Shown: piece by piece, positions 32,268 to 42,542 of the stretch | Layout of the letters: each line of letters begins with the position of its first letter | Numbering within the stretch: the first letter of the stretch is position 1 | Source: Nakataea oryzae | Lineage: Eukaryota > Ascomycota > Sordariomycetes > Magnaporthales > Magnaporthaceae | Direction of reading: 5' to 3' | NCBI GenBank assembly: GCA_003049435.1 | Contig: PYSQ01000019.1 | Location: 1-64,000 of the forward strand | DNA: 64,000 nt | Position numbers and translations under genes: made by a program | Notes under the pieces: model-generated | The model's database searches: none | Seen by the model: the letters and a program-made list of their open reading frames with translations, nothing else | What the model was told of the DNA's origin: nothing

Positions 32268-34811
32268 TTAGTATACCGCCTGGGCCGTCTTGCGAGGAGA
32301 CATCGGGGATATGAGGACGGGCGAGCCTGGCAGTCCGTGTGAGACCACACCGCCGTTGGTCTTTGGGGTAGGCATGGGCTGGCCGCCAACCTCCTTGACG
32401 CGGGCCATTAGAGCAGCGAGGTCGCCCTTGTTCTGATTCAGGACGTCCTTGCAAGGCACGCACACGCGCAGCCAACAGAACCGGCAGCGGAAGCGGTCCT
32501 CGGAATCCTCACGCGCGCAAGTCTGGCAGGCGAGCGGGTAGTTGCTGTTGGGCGTGGGCGCCATGAAGCGGTGCTTGTGCACGCAGCCCCAGTGCGACGG
32601 CTTGAGCCCGGGCATCCGGAACACGGTCCCTGCAGCTGGGGGCGGGCCCATTACGCCCGCCATCGAGGGGAATCGTGCCGCCTCCGGGGGGAAGTCGTTC
32701 TTCTGCACCAGCTCCTTGAAGACGGTGCCGTCCGAGGACCTGTACTCGGGAAGTAGCTGCTGTTGTTGTTGTTGCTGCTGCTGCTGCGGGGACGACGCTG
32801 GTTGCGCCGTGTTCGTCGGGGGGCTATCGTGCGCAGAGAAGTAGAGCTCGGCGATAGACTCGGAGACGGATTCGGTGTCTAATGCGGGGGAGGGCTGTTC
32901 GGGGCGGCGGTGAATCGGAGAGTTCGGCAGCCCGGCAGTTCTGGACGACGTTCTGGTAGGGAACTGGGACTGGGCACCATTGGTGGTGAGGGTGGTGTCG
33001 AGAGTGGGCGACAGCATGCTCTGGTAATGTGGCTGCACAGGCTGCTGCACGCCCAGAGCGGTGGTGGCCGCCACCGGCGCGGCCTGCTGGACGAGGGCGG
33101 CATCTGACGGCTTTGGATTGAGCCGGGCGTCAGGCGACTTGGGGAACGACGAGAAATTGCCGCCCATCTTTCCAGGGCCGCCGTTGACGGAGGACGGCGG
33201 GGCGGTGCTGATGGGCGGTGGAACTTCTTTCCGCGGCACGGCTGGGGCTTCTGTTGGGACGATGGCTGACGGGAGCGGTTTTCTGGGCACGGGCTGGTGG
33301 GGAACCAGGTCAGGGGACGATGCGGGAGACACGGGCGACACGGGAGACACGATCTGGTCAATAATAGGGCTCCTAATGTCGTGCTCTGCATAGTCCGGGG
33401 TGGGCAGGCGGCGAATGGTTGATGCGTGTTCGACGGCAACCGGGGACTTGACAGGAGACACACTAGACGGCAGCTGCTGCCAACGGCTTTGGCCATCAGC
33501 GTCTGGTCTAGGCCTCGCCACGTCGGCGGGGGCCCCGTTGGTGGCTGGCTGTTCCCCGTCACCGGCGCGGCGGAGCTTCATCTTCGCCTCAGCTTTTGAT
33601 AGGGCAGAGCCCATGGTGGTGTCGTCGTCTTGGGTTAAGGTTTCGGCAGCGACAATCGGCCGAATATTCCTGCCTGGGAGACCGCCGGCCGGGCTCCTTG
33701 GCGGGAGCCGTTTAGAGTTCGGGTCGGCGGATAGGGGTGTGGGCGAGAGCTGCTGGCCGGCATGCGAGTTCGGGCCCGCCTGCAGGAGCTGCGACCTGCT
33801 CGGCTGCTCTTCCTTGGGTGGCGGCGTGGGTGCCTCGGAGGGCGCGGTTGGGCCGGGGCTGCTTCTCAACCTGAGCTCCGGCAGCTCGATGCGCTTGTCC
33901 GTCTTCTCCGATCTTCTCCTCCAGAGCTCCAGGTCCTCCTGCGACGCTGGCTGCGCGGCAGCAGTCTTGGGTTGCTGTGATGAGACGCCGGCGAACCAGC
34001 CCGAGTGCGCCACGTCCTTGTCCTTGGGAGGCGGAGGCGGCAGCGGATTCCCGACGTCCTTGACGGGCGGCGTGGGTGGTTTGTCAAAGCTAGCCATGCT
34101 CACTGAGCTGGAGGGCTCGCCAAAGTCGAGCGGCGGAAGTGTAAATGGGGAGGCGATCTTCTTGGCGTCCGCTAGCGGCGCCGGTGATTGGGGGATGGGC
34201 GATGACGAGTCCTTTGGGCTGGCGGTTGCTTCAGATGATCTCGGCGCAGACTCTGAAGACGACCTTGAGTAGGCGGACAGAAGACTCAGGATGGAGATTG
34301 CGGGCGAGAGAGGGGGATCATCTAGAGCAGCAGCTGCTAGCGGCACAGTCAGGGTCGGTGACGACAACTTCCCCACTGGAGTCCGTGCTGTGGGTGCTGG
34401 AGACACAGCGGTCGCGGGTGGTTTCGGGGAGGGCCTGGGGGCCTTTTCAAGGGGAGCCGGGGAGCTGGGAAGGGCGACGGGTCGCCGGGGTATGACCATG
34501 GCCGGCGGGGGGCCCGGTGTTTTGGGGGGAATGGGAGGCTGTCGCTGTTGCTCCTGCTGCTGCTGCTGCTGCTGCTGCTGTCGCTGTCGATACAGTGGCG
34601 AGTCAAGCGGAGCGACAGGAGGGGGAGGCTGCCTGGCCGCGGGCGGCGGAGTTGGCACGGCCTTCGCCAGGCTGGTGGAGGCGGCGGTACGCGACCCGAA
34701 CATGCGCTCCAGATCGTCGAAGCCGCTGCTAAAGCTCTCGAAGGGCGGCGGCGCAGGAAGCGCCTTGGAGAAGCGCGATCTGCCCTTCCTCGGGGGTTGG
34801 AGCGATCCCAT
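32268..34811 (-). CDS. Proline-rich disordered protein with C-terminal Cys/His cluster
   Basis: I take the ATG at 34811 (MGSLQPPRKGRSRFSKALP) as the start, giving 847 aa in one exon, because composition changes there from Cys/His/Trp-rich noise to typical Pro/Ser-rich protein. The frame stays open 528 codons further upstream. Residues 1-700 are low-complexity, with PPPP and poly-Gln runs (two CAG/CTG tracts) and many SP/TP sites and PxxP motifs suitable for SH3 partners. The conserved-looking part is the end: C743, H745, H747, C762, C765, C776, C779, C784 and C787 form a compact probable zinc site (ACQTCAR, RCRFCWLRVCVPCKD). A short helix follows (about residues 795-806). Function unknown. 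The layout suggests a signalling or cytoskeletal scaffold (inference). Confidence 0.8.
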   Translation of the reverse strand: MGSLQPPRKGRSRFSKALPAPPPFESFSSGFDDLERMFGSRTAASTSLAKAVPTPPPAARQPPPPVAPLDSPLYRQRQQQQQQQQQEQQRQPPIPPKTPGPPPAMVIPRRPVALPSSPAPLEKAPRPSPKPPATAVSPAPTARTPVGKLSSPTLTVPLAAAALDDPPLSPAISILSLLSAYSRSSSESAPRSSEATASPKDSSSPIPQSPAPLADAKKIASPFTLPPLDFGEPSSSVSMASFDKPPTPPVKDVGNPLPPPPPKDKDVAHSGWFAGVSSQQPKTAAAQPASQEDLELWRRRSEKTDKRIELPELRLRSSPGPTAPSEAPTPPPKEEQPSRSQLLQAGPNSHAGQQLSPTPLSADPNSKRLPPRSPAGGLPGRNIRPIVAAETLTQDDDTTMGSALSKAEAKMKLRRAGDGEQPATNGAPADVARPRPDADGQSRWQQLPSSVSPVKSPVAVEHASTIRRLPTPDYAEHDIRSPIIDQIVSPVSPVSPASSPDLVPHQPVPRKPLPSAIVPTEAPAVPRKEVPPPISTAPPSSVNGGPGKMGGNFSSFPKSPDARLNPKPSDAALVQQAAPVAATTALGVQQPVQPHYQSMLSPTLDTTLTTNGAQSQFPTRTSSRTAGLPNSPIHRRPEQPSPALDTESVSESIAELYFSAHDSPPTNTAQPASSPQQQQQQQQQQLLPEYRSSDGTVFKELVQKNDFPPEAARFPSMAGVMGPPPAAGTVFRMPGLKPSHWGCVHKHRFMAPTPNSNYPLACQTCAREDSEDRFRCRFCWLRVCVPCKDVLNQNKGDLAALMARVKEVGGQPMPTPKTNGGVVSHGLPGSPVLISPMSPRKTAQAVY
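32757..32787 (-). repeat. CAA/CAG repeat encoding poly-Gln
   Basis: Ten glutamine codons (mixed CAA and CAG) near residue 680 of the proline-rich protein. A possible site of length variation. Confidence 0.9.
34551..34584 (-). repeat. CAG repeat encoding poly-Gln
   Basis: Almost pure CAG run encoding about nine glutamines followed by EQQRQ, near residue 80 of the proline-rich protein. Confidence 0.9.
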
Positions 34812-35200
34812 GGCTGCCAGCGTGCCGCGCGCGGTCGAGCTGTGTGCGCCGTACTGTGTTGGCCGGACGTGTTTTGCTTCTTCGCTACACCCACCTGCGA
34901 CGGACGCAGTCGGGTGTGCCTGGCAGCGGAGCAGTGCTGCGCTTTCCGGCCCTATGCAAGGTTGCGTGGCACGAAGCAAGTGGGGGGGATGCTCTCTGGG
35001 ATTATGGGATGGGTTTTCTGGATGCGGCAAAAACGGGGCCAACCAACCCAGCAGGTGGGTAAGGGCGCAAAACTTGTAACAAGGAGGGCAAGGAACCAAG
35101 AAAGAGGCAGCCCGGAGGCGCGCGCAGGCAGGGCTGGCCAGGGAAGATGGGCAAAGTGGGCAAATGCAGCCTACGTCGTGGTGACCCAATGGGCAGGGCA

Positions 35201-35236
35201 GGAGAGGCAGGAGAGGCAGGAGAGGCAGGACAGGCA
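35201..35236 (+). repeat. 9-bp tandem repeat, unit GGAGAGGCA
   Basis: Four head-to-tail copies; the fourth has one change (GGACAGGCA). Lies in the promoter region of the proline-rich gene. Confidence 0.95.
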
Positions 35237-35882
35237 GGGCGCAGCCGGGGCTTGGCGCGGCAGCGTGTGCGCGTCCGCGATGGCGGCGATATTGCGGCGC
35301 TGGGAATATTTGTGGGTATGACGATACCGACGTCGGGTTATAGCAGCGGTGCGCCCTGGTTGGTCTTTGTTTGATTTCTTCAATCTCCTTTTCTCCAGGC
35401 AAAGCAAGTTGGTGCCAGAGTCCAAGGCAGTGGAAGGTGTGTGTGTGGGGGCCCAGGCAAGATGATGGATGCGACGCATGTCCAGCCCAGCGCGCCGGGA
35501 GGAAGGCGTGGGAGGGCTCCATCGGCCAGGAGCTGCCGCACTGCGCTGCGCTGCGCGCTGCATCGAGGCCCTCCCCGTCCATGCAGCGACGGCGACCTGA
35601 CCGGGGACCCCTTAGCGGCTCCTCCGGCCCCGTAGAGCCACGCCCCCCTGGACTGGTGAAACCCGCCATATCCTTCAACGAGGCATGAGCGCCCACGTCG
35701 CCGCGCCGTCCAAGGCCTGCTCCCTCGCTGCCCCTCGCTCCTCCGGCGGGCGCGAGTCTCGAATCCAGCGGAACACAGAGGCGACCCAGACTAGCACAGA
35801 AAAAAAGAGATCTCTGCGCCGTCTCCCAGCCTTGCGCGCGCGCTGGTAGCCATTGAGCGAGTGCGCCGCTCTCACTCCGCTG

Positions 35883-35911
35883 TTTTTTTTTTTTTTTTTT
35901 TTTTTTTTTTT
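35883..35911 (+). repeat. Poly-T tract, 29 bases
   Basis: Uninterrupted T run. On the minus strand it is poly-A and produces the poly-Lys run of the long upstream open frame. Its exact length is uncertain in most sequencing data. Confidence 0.95.
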
Positions 35912-37161
35912 CCCTCACTCTCCTTTGCGCGACGTTGCATTCCGAGGCTGCACGAGGGGCCGTCGGCATTGAACAGCCATCCTCAATTGACACCACACCC
36001 ACCCTGCCACCGCCCGAACCCTCCAGCGCCTTCCCGGGGCTCGGACAGTGGATCGCGGGCCCGCTTAAGCAGTCGCAGCCCCTAGACTTGGGCCTAGATC
36101 TGCGCAGGGCCCCGGCTGGTAAAGCATGGGCTCGCCATCGCCAAGCTGGCTGCCCGTCAAGCCTCGAACCATCAAGACTCTGCGGACTGGCCGGCGCCTG
36201 GTCTGATGCCTCCCCGCTCTCCGTCCGTCTCATCCTCTCTGCGCACCGTCTGTGCTGCAAGGACGAAGCGGTAGATGGGCAGGACGTGAAGGACGGGATG
36301 CAGCTCAACCGGAACCAAGCGGTTTCCCCAGTGCACGCGTGGCACGGTGGCATGCTCCTGCGGCTCAGCCCTCGTGTCAATCCCGTCCGCGGCACTTTTT
36401 TTTTCTCCCTCTCTTTTTTCTGTCTGTCTGTCTCCCGTTATCAGGTCGCATTGACCCTTTGATTGCGCCGTCTGGAAATGCCAGGCCCCGAGGCTGCGCT
36501 ATCTGCGCTCCGCCCCGTCGGCAATGTCCTTGCAGCGTGCACTATCAATGTCTCCTCGGCAACTCGGAAGTGAGCCAAAGATCCGAACGAAGCCAGCGAC
36601 AGCCGCATCACTCCTCCCGACCTGGCCACACGGGCCCAGTTTCGGACGCCGCATTCTGGCTTCGCATGTGTTGGTTCGACGTGATGATGGGTGGCCAATC
36701 CGACCATCGGCCAATCAGAGGCTCGATGAGACGCGGATGGAGGCAAAAATGCACAGCAGCAAAACCAGGCGACAGACGACCAGGAGACTTGTCTCGATCC
36801 TAACCGACGACCTCGAGCATTGGTTCCATGTCATCCATCTTCGCGTGTGATGTCTACCCTCCAAGAGCCTTGGCCCCTCTTTGCCTTGCCGGCGCCACAC
36901 ACGCCTCAGCCTGGATCCAGCCACAAGGGGCGACTCCCCCAATGGATCCACACCACTTCCTATCGGATCTGGCAATTGACCCAAGACCGGCCATGACCTC
37001 ATCCCTTCCCCGCCCATTGTAAGAAGTCGGCTGCCGTTTCCACAGGAAGGCGCCCTCGAAAATCGTGGATACCTGTTCACGTCACCCGAGGCGCTTACTC
37101 GTTGCCATCTTCTTGAACCAAGGCGAGCTTCCGGTGGCACCCAGAGTCCAGCCGCGCCAAT

Positions 37162-39150
37162 ATGGCCGGCGACAGCGGTGACGGAGTCTTTCCGACGGAG
37201 CGTAGTCCGCTGCTCGCCAATGGCCAGCTCTCCGGCGCATCCAGCGACACGTGCCGCGACCTAGAGTCTGGCCTCGACCCCAGCTTGCTAGACGATGGCG
37301 GCGCGCTCGAGCGGGTGGTCAGCACGGCGGAGGACACGGGCCTCCCGGGCCCCGGCGTCGGAGGGGGCGGAGCCGGCGCCCAGACTGCCGAGCCGCGGGC
37401 CGCCATATACGGCCTCAACATAAAGGTTCTGGTTCCTGCAATCGGAATCGGCGTCTACCTCTGCGCCCTCGACCAGCTCCTGGCCGTCGCCACTTACGCC
37501 AAGATCGGCAGCGACCTCAACGCCCTTAATAGCACCAGTTGGATAGCCACCGCATACTTCCTGACCCTCACGAGCTTCCAGCCCTTGTACGGCAAGCTCT
37601 CCGATATATTCGGCCGCAAGGAATGCCTTTTGTTCTCATACCTCGTCTTCGGCCTCGGCTGTCTCGGCTGCGGACTTGCCCAGGACATGAACCAGATGAT
37701 CATCGCCAGGGCCATCGGAGGCATCGGCGGTGGAGGTATGAATAGTGTCGTCAGCATCTTGCTCACAGACTTGGTGCCTCTGCGGGAGCGAGGCATTTGG
37801 CAGGGCTACATCAACATATTATTTGCCCTGGGCACGTCGACCGGCGCGCCCCTGGGCGGCCTGCTGGCAGATTCTGTCGGCTGGCGATGGTGAGTTTGCT
37901 CGGCCTTCCTGTGCTCACTGACGGGAATTATAACGATCTATAGCTTCTCAACCAGTGCGATGGCAGCCCGACTAACTTTGGTCCCCAAAACAAGGTCATT
38001 TATCGGGCAAACGCCCCTGTGCCTCGTTGCTTTTGCTGCTGTCTACGTCGTCCTTAAGCTGCCCAAAGTAAACCACTCGCACTGGCGAGAAAAGCTCGCC
38101 AAGGTCGACTTCCTCGGCGCCGCCTGCCTCATCGTCGCTGTTTTTTGTTTGCTGCTAGCCTTGGATAGCGGCAGCAACAATGGCTGGAGCGAAACCTACA
38201 CTGTCGTTACCTTTGCTATCAGCCCCGTACTTTTTACGGCCTTCATTCTGGTTGAGATGAGATTCGCCTCGCATCCCTTTGCTCCCAGCCACATCATCTT
38301 CGATCGCTCGCTATTTGCATGCTATCTTAGCAATTTCTTCGGAATCGGAGGACAAATGACGACGGTAAGCTCTTGGCTCTTTTCAAATAGGAAATCTTGC
38401 TTTTCTGACATGGCTTGCCCGAAAACAGTGGTTCTTCCTGCCGCTATTGTACCAAAGCTATTATAATATGACTGCCGTCGAGGCCGGCATTTTGTTCATC
38501 CCGGGTTCCATCGCGGGCGTATGCGGCTCGCTCAGCGCAGGTTTCATAATCAAGCGTACGGGCCGGTACTACTGGCTGACCGTGGCGGCCCACGGCCTGA
38601 TGCTTCTTAGCGGTGTGCCCCTGGTGCTCTTCTCGGGCGTGCTGATGGACTCGAGGGCTGGCACCACCGTCGGCTTAGCGATGATGTCGTTTGGTGTAGG
38701 CGCAGGTATGTCAGCACATCGTTTTGTGGTTCCGCACGCAGCTGTGTTGTCAAGGCATCTAACGTTTCGCAACTTGCAGCACTAACTACGACCCTGGTCG
38801 CCCTCATCTCGAACGCTGCCCAGGAGGATACAGCCGTGGTGATCGCCTGCTCTTACCTCTTCCGCTCGCTAGGCTCTGCCATTGGTGTGAGTCTCATGTC
38901 GGCCCTCCTGCAGCAGGTCCTGCGTATGCAGCTGGCGGCAAGGCTCGGTGACGGTGACGAGGCCTCGCAGATCGAGGAACGTGTCCGGGAGAGTCTTGAC
39001 TTCATCAAGGAGCTAAAGCCTGAGCTCGCAGCCATCGTCCGCGAATGTTATCGAGTTGCTGTTTCGACAGTATTCGGCGGAAACGCCATCCCTATCGGAC
39101 TTGCTTTCATCGCCGCCTTCTACATACGCGAGAAGAGTATGTCGAAGTGA
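37162..39150 (+). CDS. MFS transporter, DHA2 / vacuolar basic amino acid type
   Basis: Proton-coupled major facilitator with about 14 membrane spans. Exons 37162-37889, 37995-38364, 38429-38705, 38780-39150 give 581 aa. The N-terminal tail holds TERSPLLANG, an acidic-dileucine-like vacuolar sorting signal typical of the Vba/Fnx group. The MFS signatures are LDQLLAVATYAKIGSDL (first helix and loop), GKLSDIFGRKECL (A-motif), ARAIGGIGGGGMNSV, and GTSTGAPLGGLLADSVGWRW (antiporter motif C region). The vacuolar basic-amino-acid group is the closest match, but substrate cannot be read from sequence; a drug exporter is the alternative. Intron 1 uses an AAG acceptor, supported by CTAAC about 20 bases before it and by restoring WRWSF. 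An in-frame CAG acceptor at 37953-37955 would add 13 residues. Confidence 0.92.
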
Positions 39151-39983
39151 TGAAATGCTGGATCCCCCGATTTTCTACTCTATCTTCACCGATTCTTGTA
39201 ACCGACGACGTTCTAGGCGTGCTCGAGTCGCCAGCCACACACCTCGAGCACTAGAAGAGCCCGCATGCACAGAGTAATGCGTACATAATACTTTGAGAAT
39301 AGTGGTTCGATACTGGATCTAGCTGGGTGAGGGATCTTTGTGAGGGAAGAGGGATTCCATGAGGAAAGGCGTCTTGTTTGGGGGGTGAGTGTGGGACGCA
39401 AAAAAGCAGAGCAGTCATACCAAGGACTGTGCATGGTTGTGTTGAAGCAAGCGTTACGTACATGGGCTGGGATATCTAATTCAAGCTTGCTCAGTTTGCA
39501 AGCAAACGTGGGAATGGTCGGGAAATCACCGCTGTCTCCCGAAAGTTGACAGCGTTGGGGTAGATGGGTACTGCGAGGGCAGGGAGGGAATAGGAATGGG
39601 GGAAACACCAATGCAAATATCATAGGAAGGGCTAAACCAGTGAAAAGGGGACATGAATACAACAAACCCGGAGTCAACAGGGGAAACACGGCCATATTAT
39701 AAGTAGAAGAGCAAAATGTCAAGAAATCCGAAAGGCCCTTGACGGTGTTGGAGACAGATTCCGATTATATCCACCGGCGGTAGCGCGATCGGCTTGTCTT
39801 GCCTAGGAGGCCGACTGAGTGGCGCCCCCTTGCCTGCTAGCACCACCGGACAATGCCCCGACGGCCCGTGACTGCTGCGACCACGCATCTTCTTCCATTT
39901 TGATTGATTGTTTTTTTTTGCGTGTTTTGGAAACTTCGAGTTCTTTGCCCCTTTTTTTTCTTTCCTAATTTCTGTTGGCCGAA
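39151..39983. other. Convergent 3' spacer
   Basis: 833 bases between the transporter stop and the 6-phosphogluconolactonase stop. No gene seen; T-rich at 39905-39965 next to the lactonase stop. Confidence 0.6.
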
Positions 39984-40763
39984 TCACAGGTTGAAGCCCC
40001 TCTTGGGGAACGACACGCCCTCGACGGCCGAGTTGTCAACGAACCACGAGCAGCGGTCGCCGGCGCCCTGGTTGACGAGGGCGCAGGGGAGGCCGCCGTC
40101 GCCGTCAAAGATCTGCTTCATGACGTCCCTCTTGCCCGCGCCGGTGGCGACAAAGGCGACGCGGACGCTGTGGGTGACGACGGGCAGGGTCAGGGTGATG
40201 CGCCTCGGGGGCGGCTTGGGGCTGTCCTCGATGGGGGCGACCCAGGCGTTGGTCTCGCGCAGCAGCTCGTGGCCGGGGAACAGGCTGCACGTGTGGCCGT
40301 CGGGCCCGCAGCCGAGCAGGAGCAGGTCGAATATGGGCAGCTTGACGCTGTCGCGGCTGGCGAAGCTGCGCACGAGCACCTGCTCGTAGCTGTCGGCCAG
40401 CTCCTGGGCGTCGTTGAGCAGGTCCGGGTCAATGGCGTGCACCGTCGGCTGGGGCTGGCCGGCGGGGATGCGGTCGAGCAGCTCCTTCTTGAGCAGGCCG
40501 TAGTTTGAGTCGTCGTGGCTGAGCGGCACGGCCCGCTCGTCGGCGAAGAAGATCTCCCACTTGTCCCAGCGCACCTGGCCCGCGCCCTTGGGGTCCAGCA
40601 GCGCCTGGGCCAGCGCCTTGGGCAGGGAGCCGCCCGAGACGGCAACCTTGAAGACGTCGTGTCGCGTTATGCCGGCGTCCTGGCACTGGATGATGTATGA
40701 CCGGAGCGCCGGCGCGAGCGCGTCGGCGGTCGGGAAGGCGTACAGGTTGGTCTGCTTGCCCAT
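39984..40763 (-). CDS. pgl: 6-phosphogluconolactonase
   Basis: Second step of the oxidative pentose phosphate pathway: hydrolyses 6-phosphoglucono-lactone to 6-phosphogluconate in the cytosol, feeding NADPH production. Single exon, 259 aa, typical of the Sol/DevB family. Motifs: AVSGGSLPKALAQALL (phosphate-binding), KWEIFFADERAVPLSHDDSNY, and LLLGCGPDGHTCSLFPGH, the strongest family signature, followed by RITLTLPVV and the C-terminal WFVDNSAVEG. The start at 40763 (MGKQTNLYAFP) is chosen over an upstream in-frame start because the protein family begins here. The upstream extension has low-complexity Pro/Ala content. Confidence 0.96.
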   Translation of the reverse strand: MGKQTNLYAFPTADALAPALRSYIIQCQDAGITRHDVFKVAVSGGSLPKALAQALLDPKGAGQVRWDKWEIFFADERAVPLSHDDSNYGLLKKELLDRIPAGQPQPTVHAIDPDLLNDAQELADSYEQVLVRSFASRDSVKLPIFDLLLLGCGPDGHTCSLFPGHELLRETNAWVAPIEDSPKPPPRRITLTLPVVTHSVRVAFVATGAGKRDVMKQIFDGDGGLPCALVNQGAGDRCSWFVDNSAVEGVSFPKRGFNL

Positions 40764-42542
40764 TGTGGCGGGTGTCTGCTGCCGGCGCGCAGCGGATTGG
40801 GTGGGCGGGCTGTGTGCGCGTGGCCTTTGGTAGGGGGCGGCGGGTGGGGGTGGTTGCGCTATGCCGTGGCCTTTGCTGGACAACCGTCGCTGATGGCGGT
40901 CGTTGGTTGGTCCTGGGTCGTCACGGCGCGTCCGTCCTGGCTTGGGGAGCCTCGGCCAAGTCAGCAGGTAGGAAATTCCTAGTGTCTCACCGGTGGTTGC
41001 TCGGAGTTGAAGGGATGATGGAGGAGGTTAGTGCGCAACGAAGAACGCACGAGGATATACTATAAAAAAAAGGTGGGTTGGAGGGGTCGGTCGCTAATCC
41101 CAGTGGAGCTGTGTACCTACATACATACGTACATACATACATATATACCTACAGGTATGGGATGCTTTTCCTCGGCTTCAGTCCATGTACCACTACCAGC
41201 TGGCACTCTGCTGTAAAGAAAGGGAGGTGGGCTGCGGCCGGGAAGCAGCTACGAAGCCACACTACGATGCTGTTCAACGCCGTTTCTCGACACACTGATG
41301 GCAGCGGAATGCGGGGAGAGCAGAAAGAGAGGGATTTTTCGAGCCGTCAAGGGTGGATTTGACCGCGGAAATGCAAGGTAGGATAAGGTGGGATGAAAAT
41401 CTACAAGTCGCTTTTTATTTTATATTTTTTTTTATTCTTCTTTTCCTCTCCCTCCAACCTCGTCTTCTTATCGCACGGTCGGCTGCTGTTCCCGTCAATG
41501 GATAGGCAAGCGATAACGGGCCGTGGTGCCACCCGACCGGACTCTGAAGGATCGCGGCTCCTGCAGGGAGAGGGTCTGCTGGAAAAGGTGCAGCCTGGTG
41601 ATTGTTCAGGGGCGAACAGCGGGCTCCTCGGTGATGGTTGCTGTATGTAATTAATTGAGTTGGTGCCCGTGGTGCAACGTGCAGATCCCTGCGCTGGGTT
41701 GGGTTTTCGCTCAAATCAGGCGCGGTGCAAACGCTGAAGTGAGACAGGAGCGGGCGCGGGAAACCTGCAGCTACTTGCAAGGTACTGGCCAGGTACTGTA
41801 GGTAGGCACGTCTGTAGGTTCATGTGTACCTACATAACTCGAGGGCCTGTCGTGGCCGTTTGCACATGCTCTTTTTGCTCCGTCCCAAGTAAACTGGTGA
41901 CGTCTTGCTGGTCGCCACGGCGCTTTGCTGCGCGCGCCGGAGCAAACGATTCCCTAGGAAATTCTAAAAGATGACGATAGCGAGGCGAAAGCCAGTGCCA
42001 CATGAAGCCCTGTTGATTTTGCTCCCCAGTCCCCCGCCCTTATCCACTGCAAAAGTCAGCTCGCGACTTCGACTGTGGAAGGTTCTACAAGTCTCGAAAA
42101 TGTCGTCACTCCAGACTGCATGGAGGGGTTCTCCAGCAGAATGGCGGGGCACGCTTCCAAGCCAGCGGGACCCCTGGGCCCAGCTGGATCCGCTCTGCTT
42201 GACGGCGTTCGCTCCGATCGCCGGCGACTCTGTCACGTCTGTCCCACCTGAGACGGCGCCGGGACGAGCTGCCGAGCGGCTGCTTCGGCTACCTGCCAGC
42301 AGGGGTTTCCGGCTGTGTGCTGGACAGAACGGCCTTGGACACATGAGGCGCACAGTACGGCAGCTTCGGCTATGGTATCCCTGGCTCTATACAGGTGGAG
42401 GCTATGCTCTCTACAGCTCCACCACCAACGTCTAGGCTACCCGGTACACAAAAAAATTCTATGGACTCGTCTCGCGTGGAAGGCGTTGATCGTCTCAATC
42501 AATGCAATCCAGTGCGGCAACCACGGCAGAAAAATCAGCAGG
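40764..42542. other. Spacer with ACAT repeat, no gene seen
   Basis: 1.8 kb between two minus-strand genes. Contains a short TACATACA-type repeat (41115-41152) and, at 41765-41835, several GGTAC/TACCTA words like those in the 24-27 kb spacer. Open frames have no conserved motifs. Confidence 0.6.
41115..41152 (+). repeat. Imperfect (ACAT)n microsatellite
   Basis: Run of CATACATACGTACATACATACATAT-type sequence flanked on both sides by TACCTAC. Confidence 0.85.

Larger units (their letters stand above)
34812..37161. other. Divergent intergenic region with simple repeats
   Basis: 2.35 kb between the proline-rich gene (-) and the transporter (+). Contains a 9-bp tandem repeat (35201-35236) and a 29-base poly-T (35883-35911). 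The minus-strand frame of the proline-rich gene stays open through most of it (to 36395), but its composition is unlike protein. No gene supported. Confidence 0.6.
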
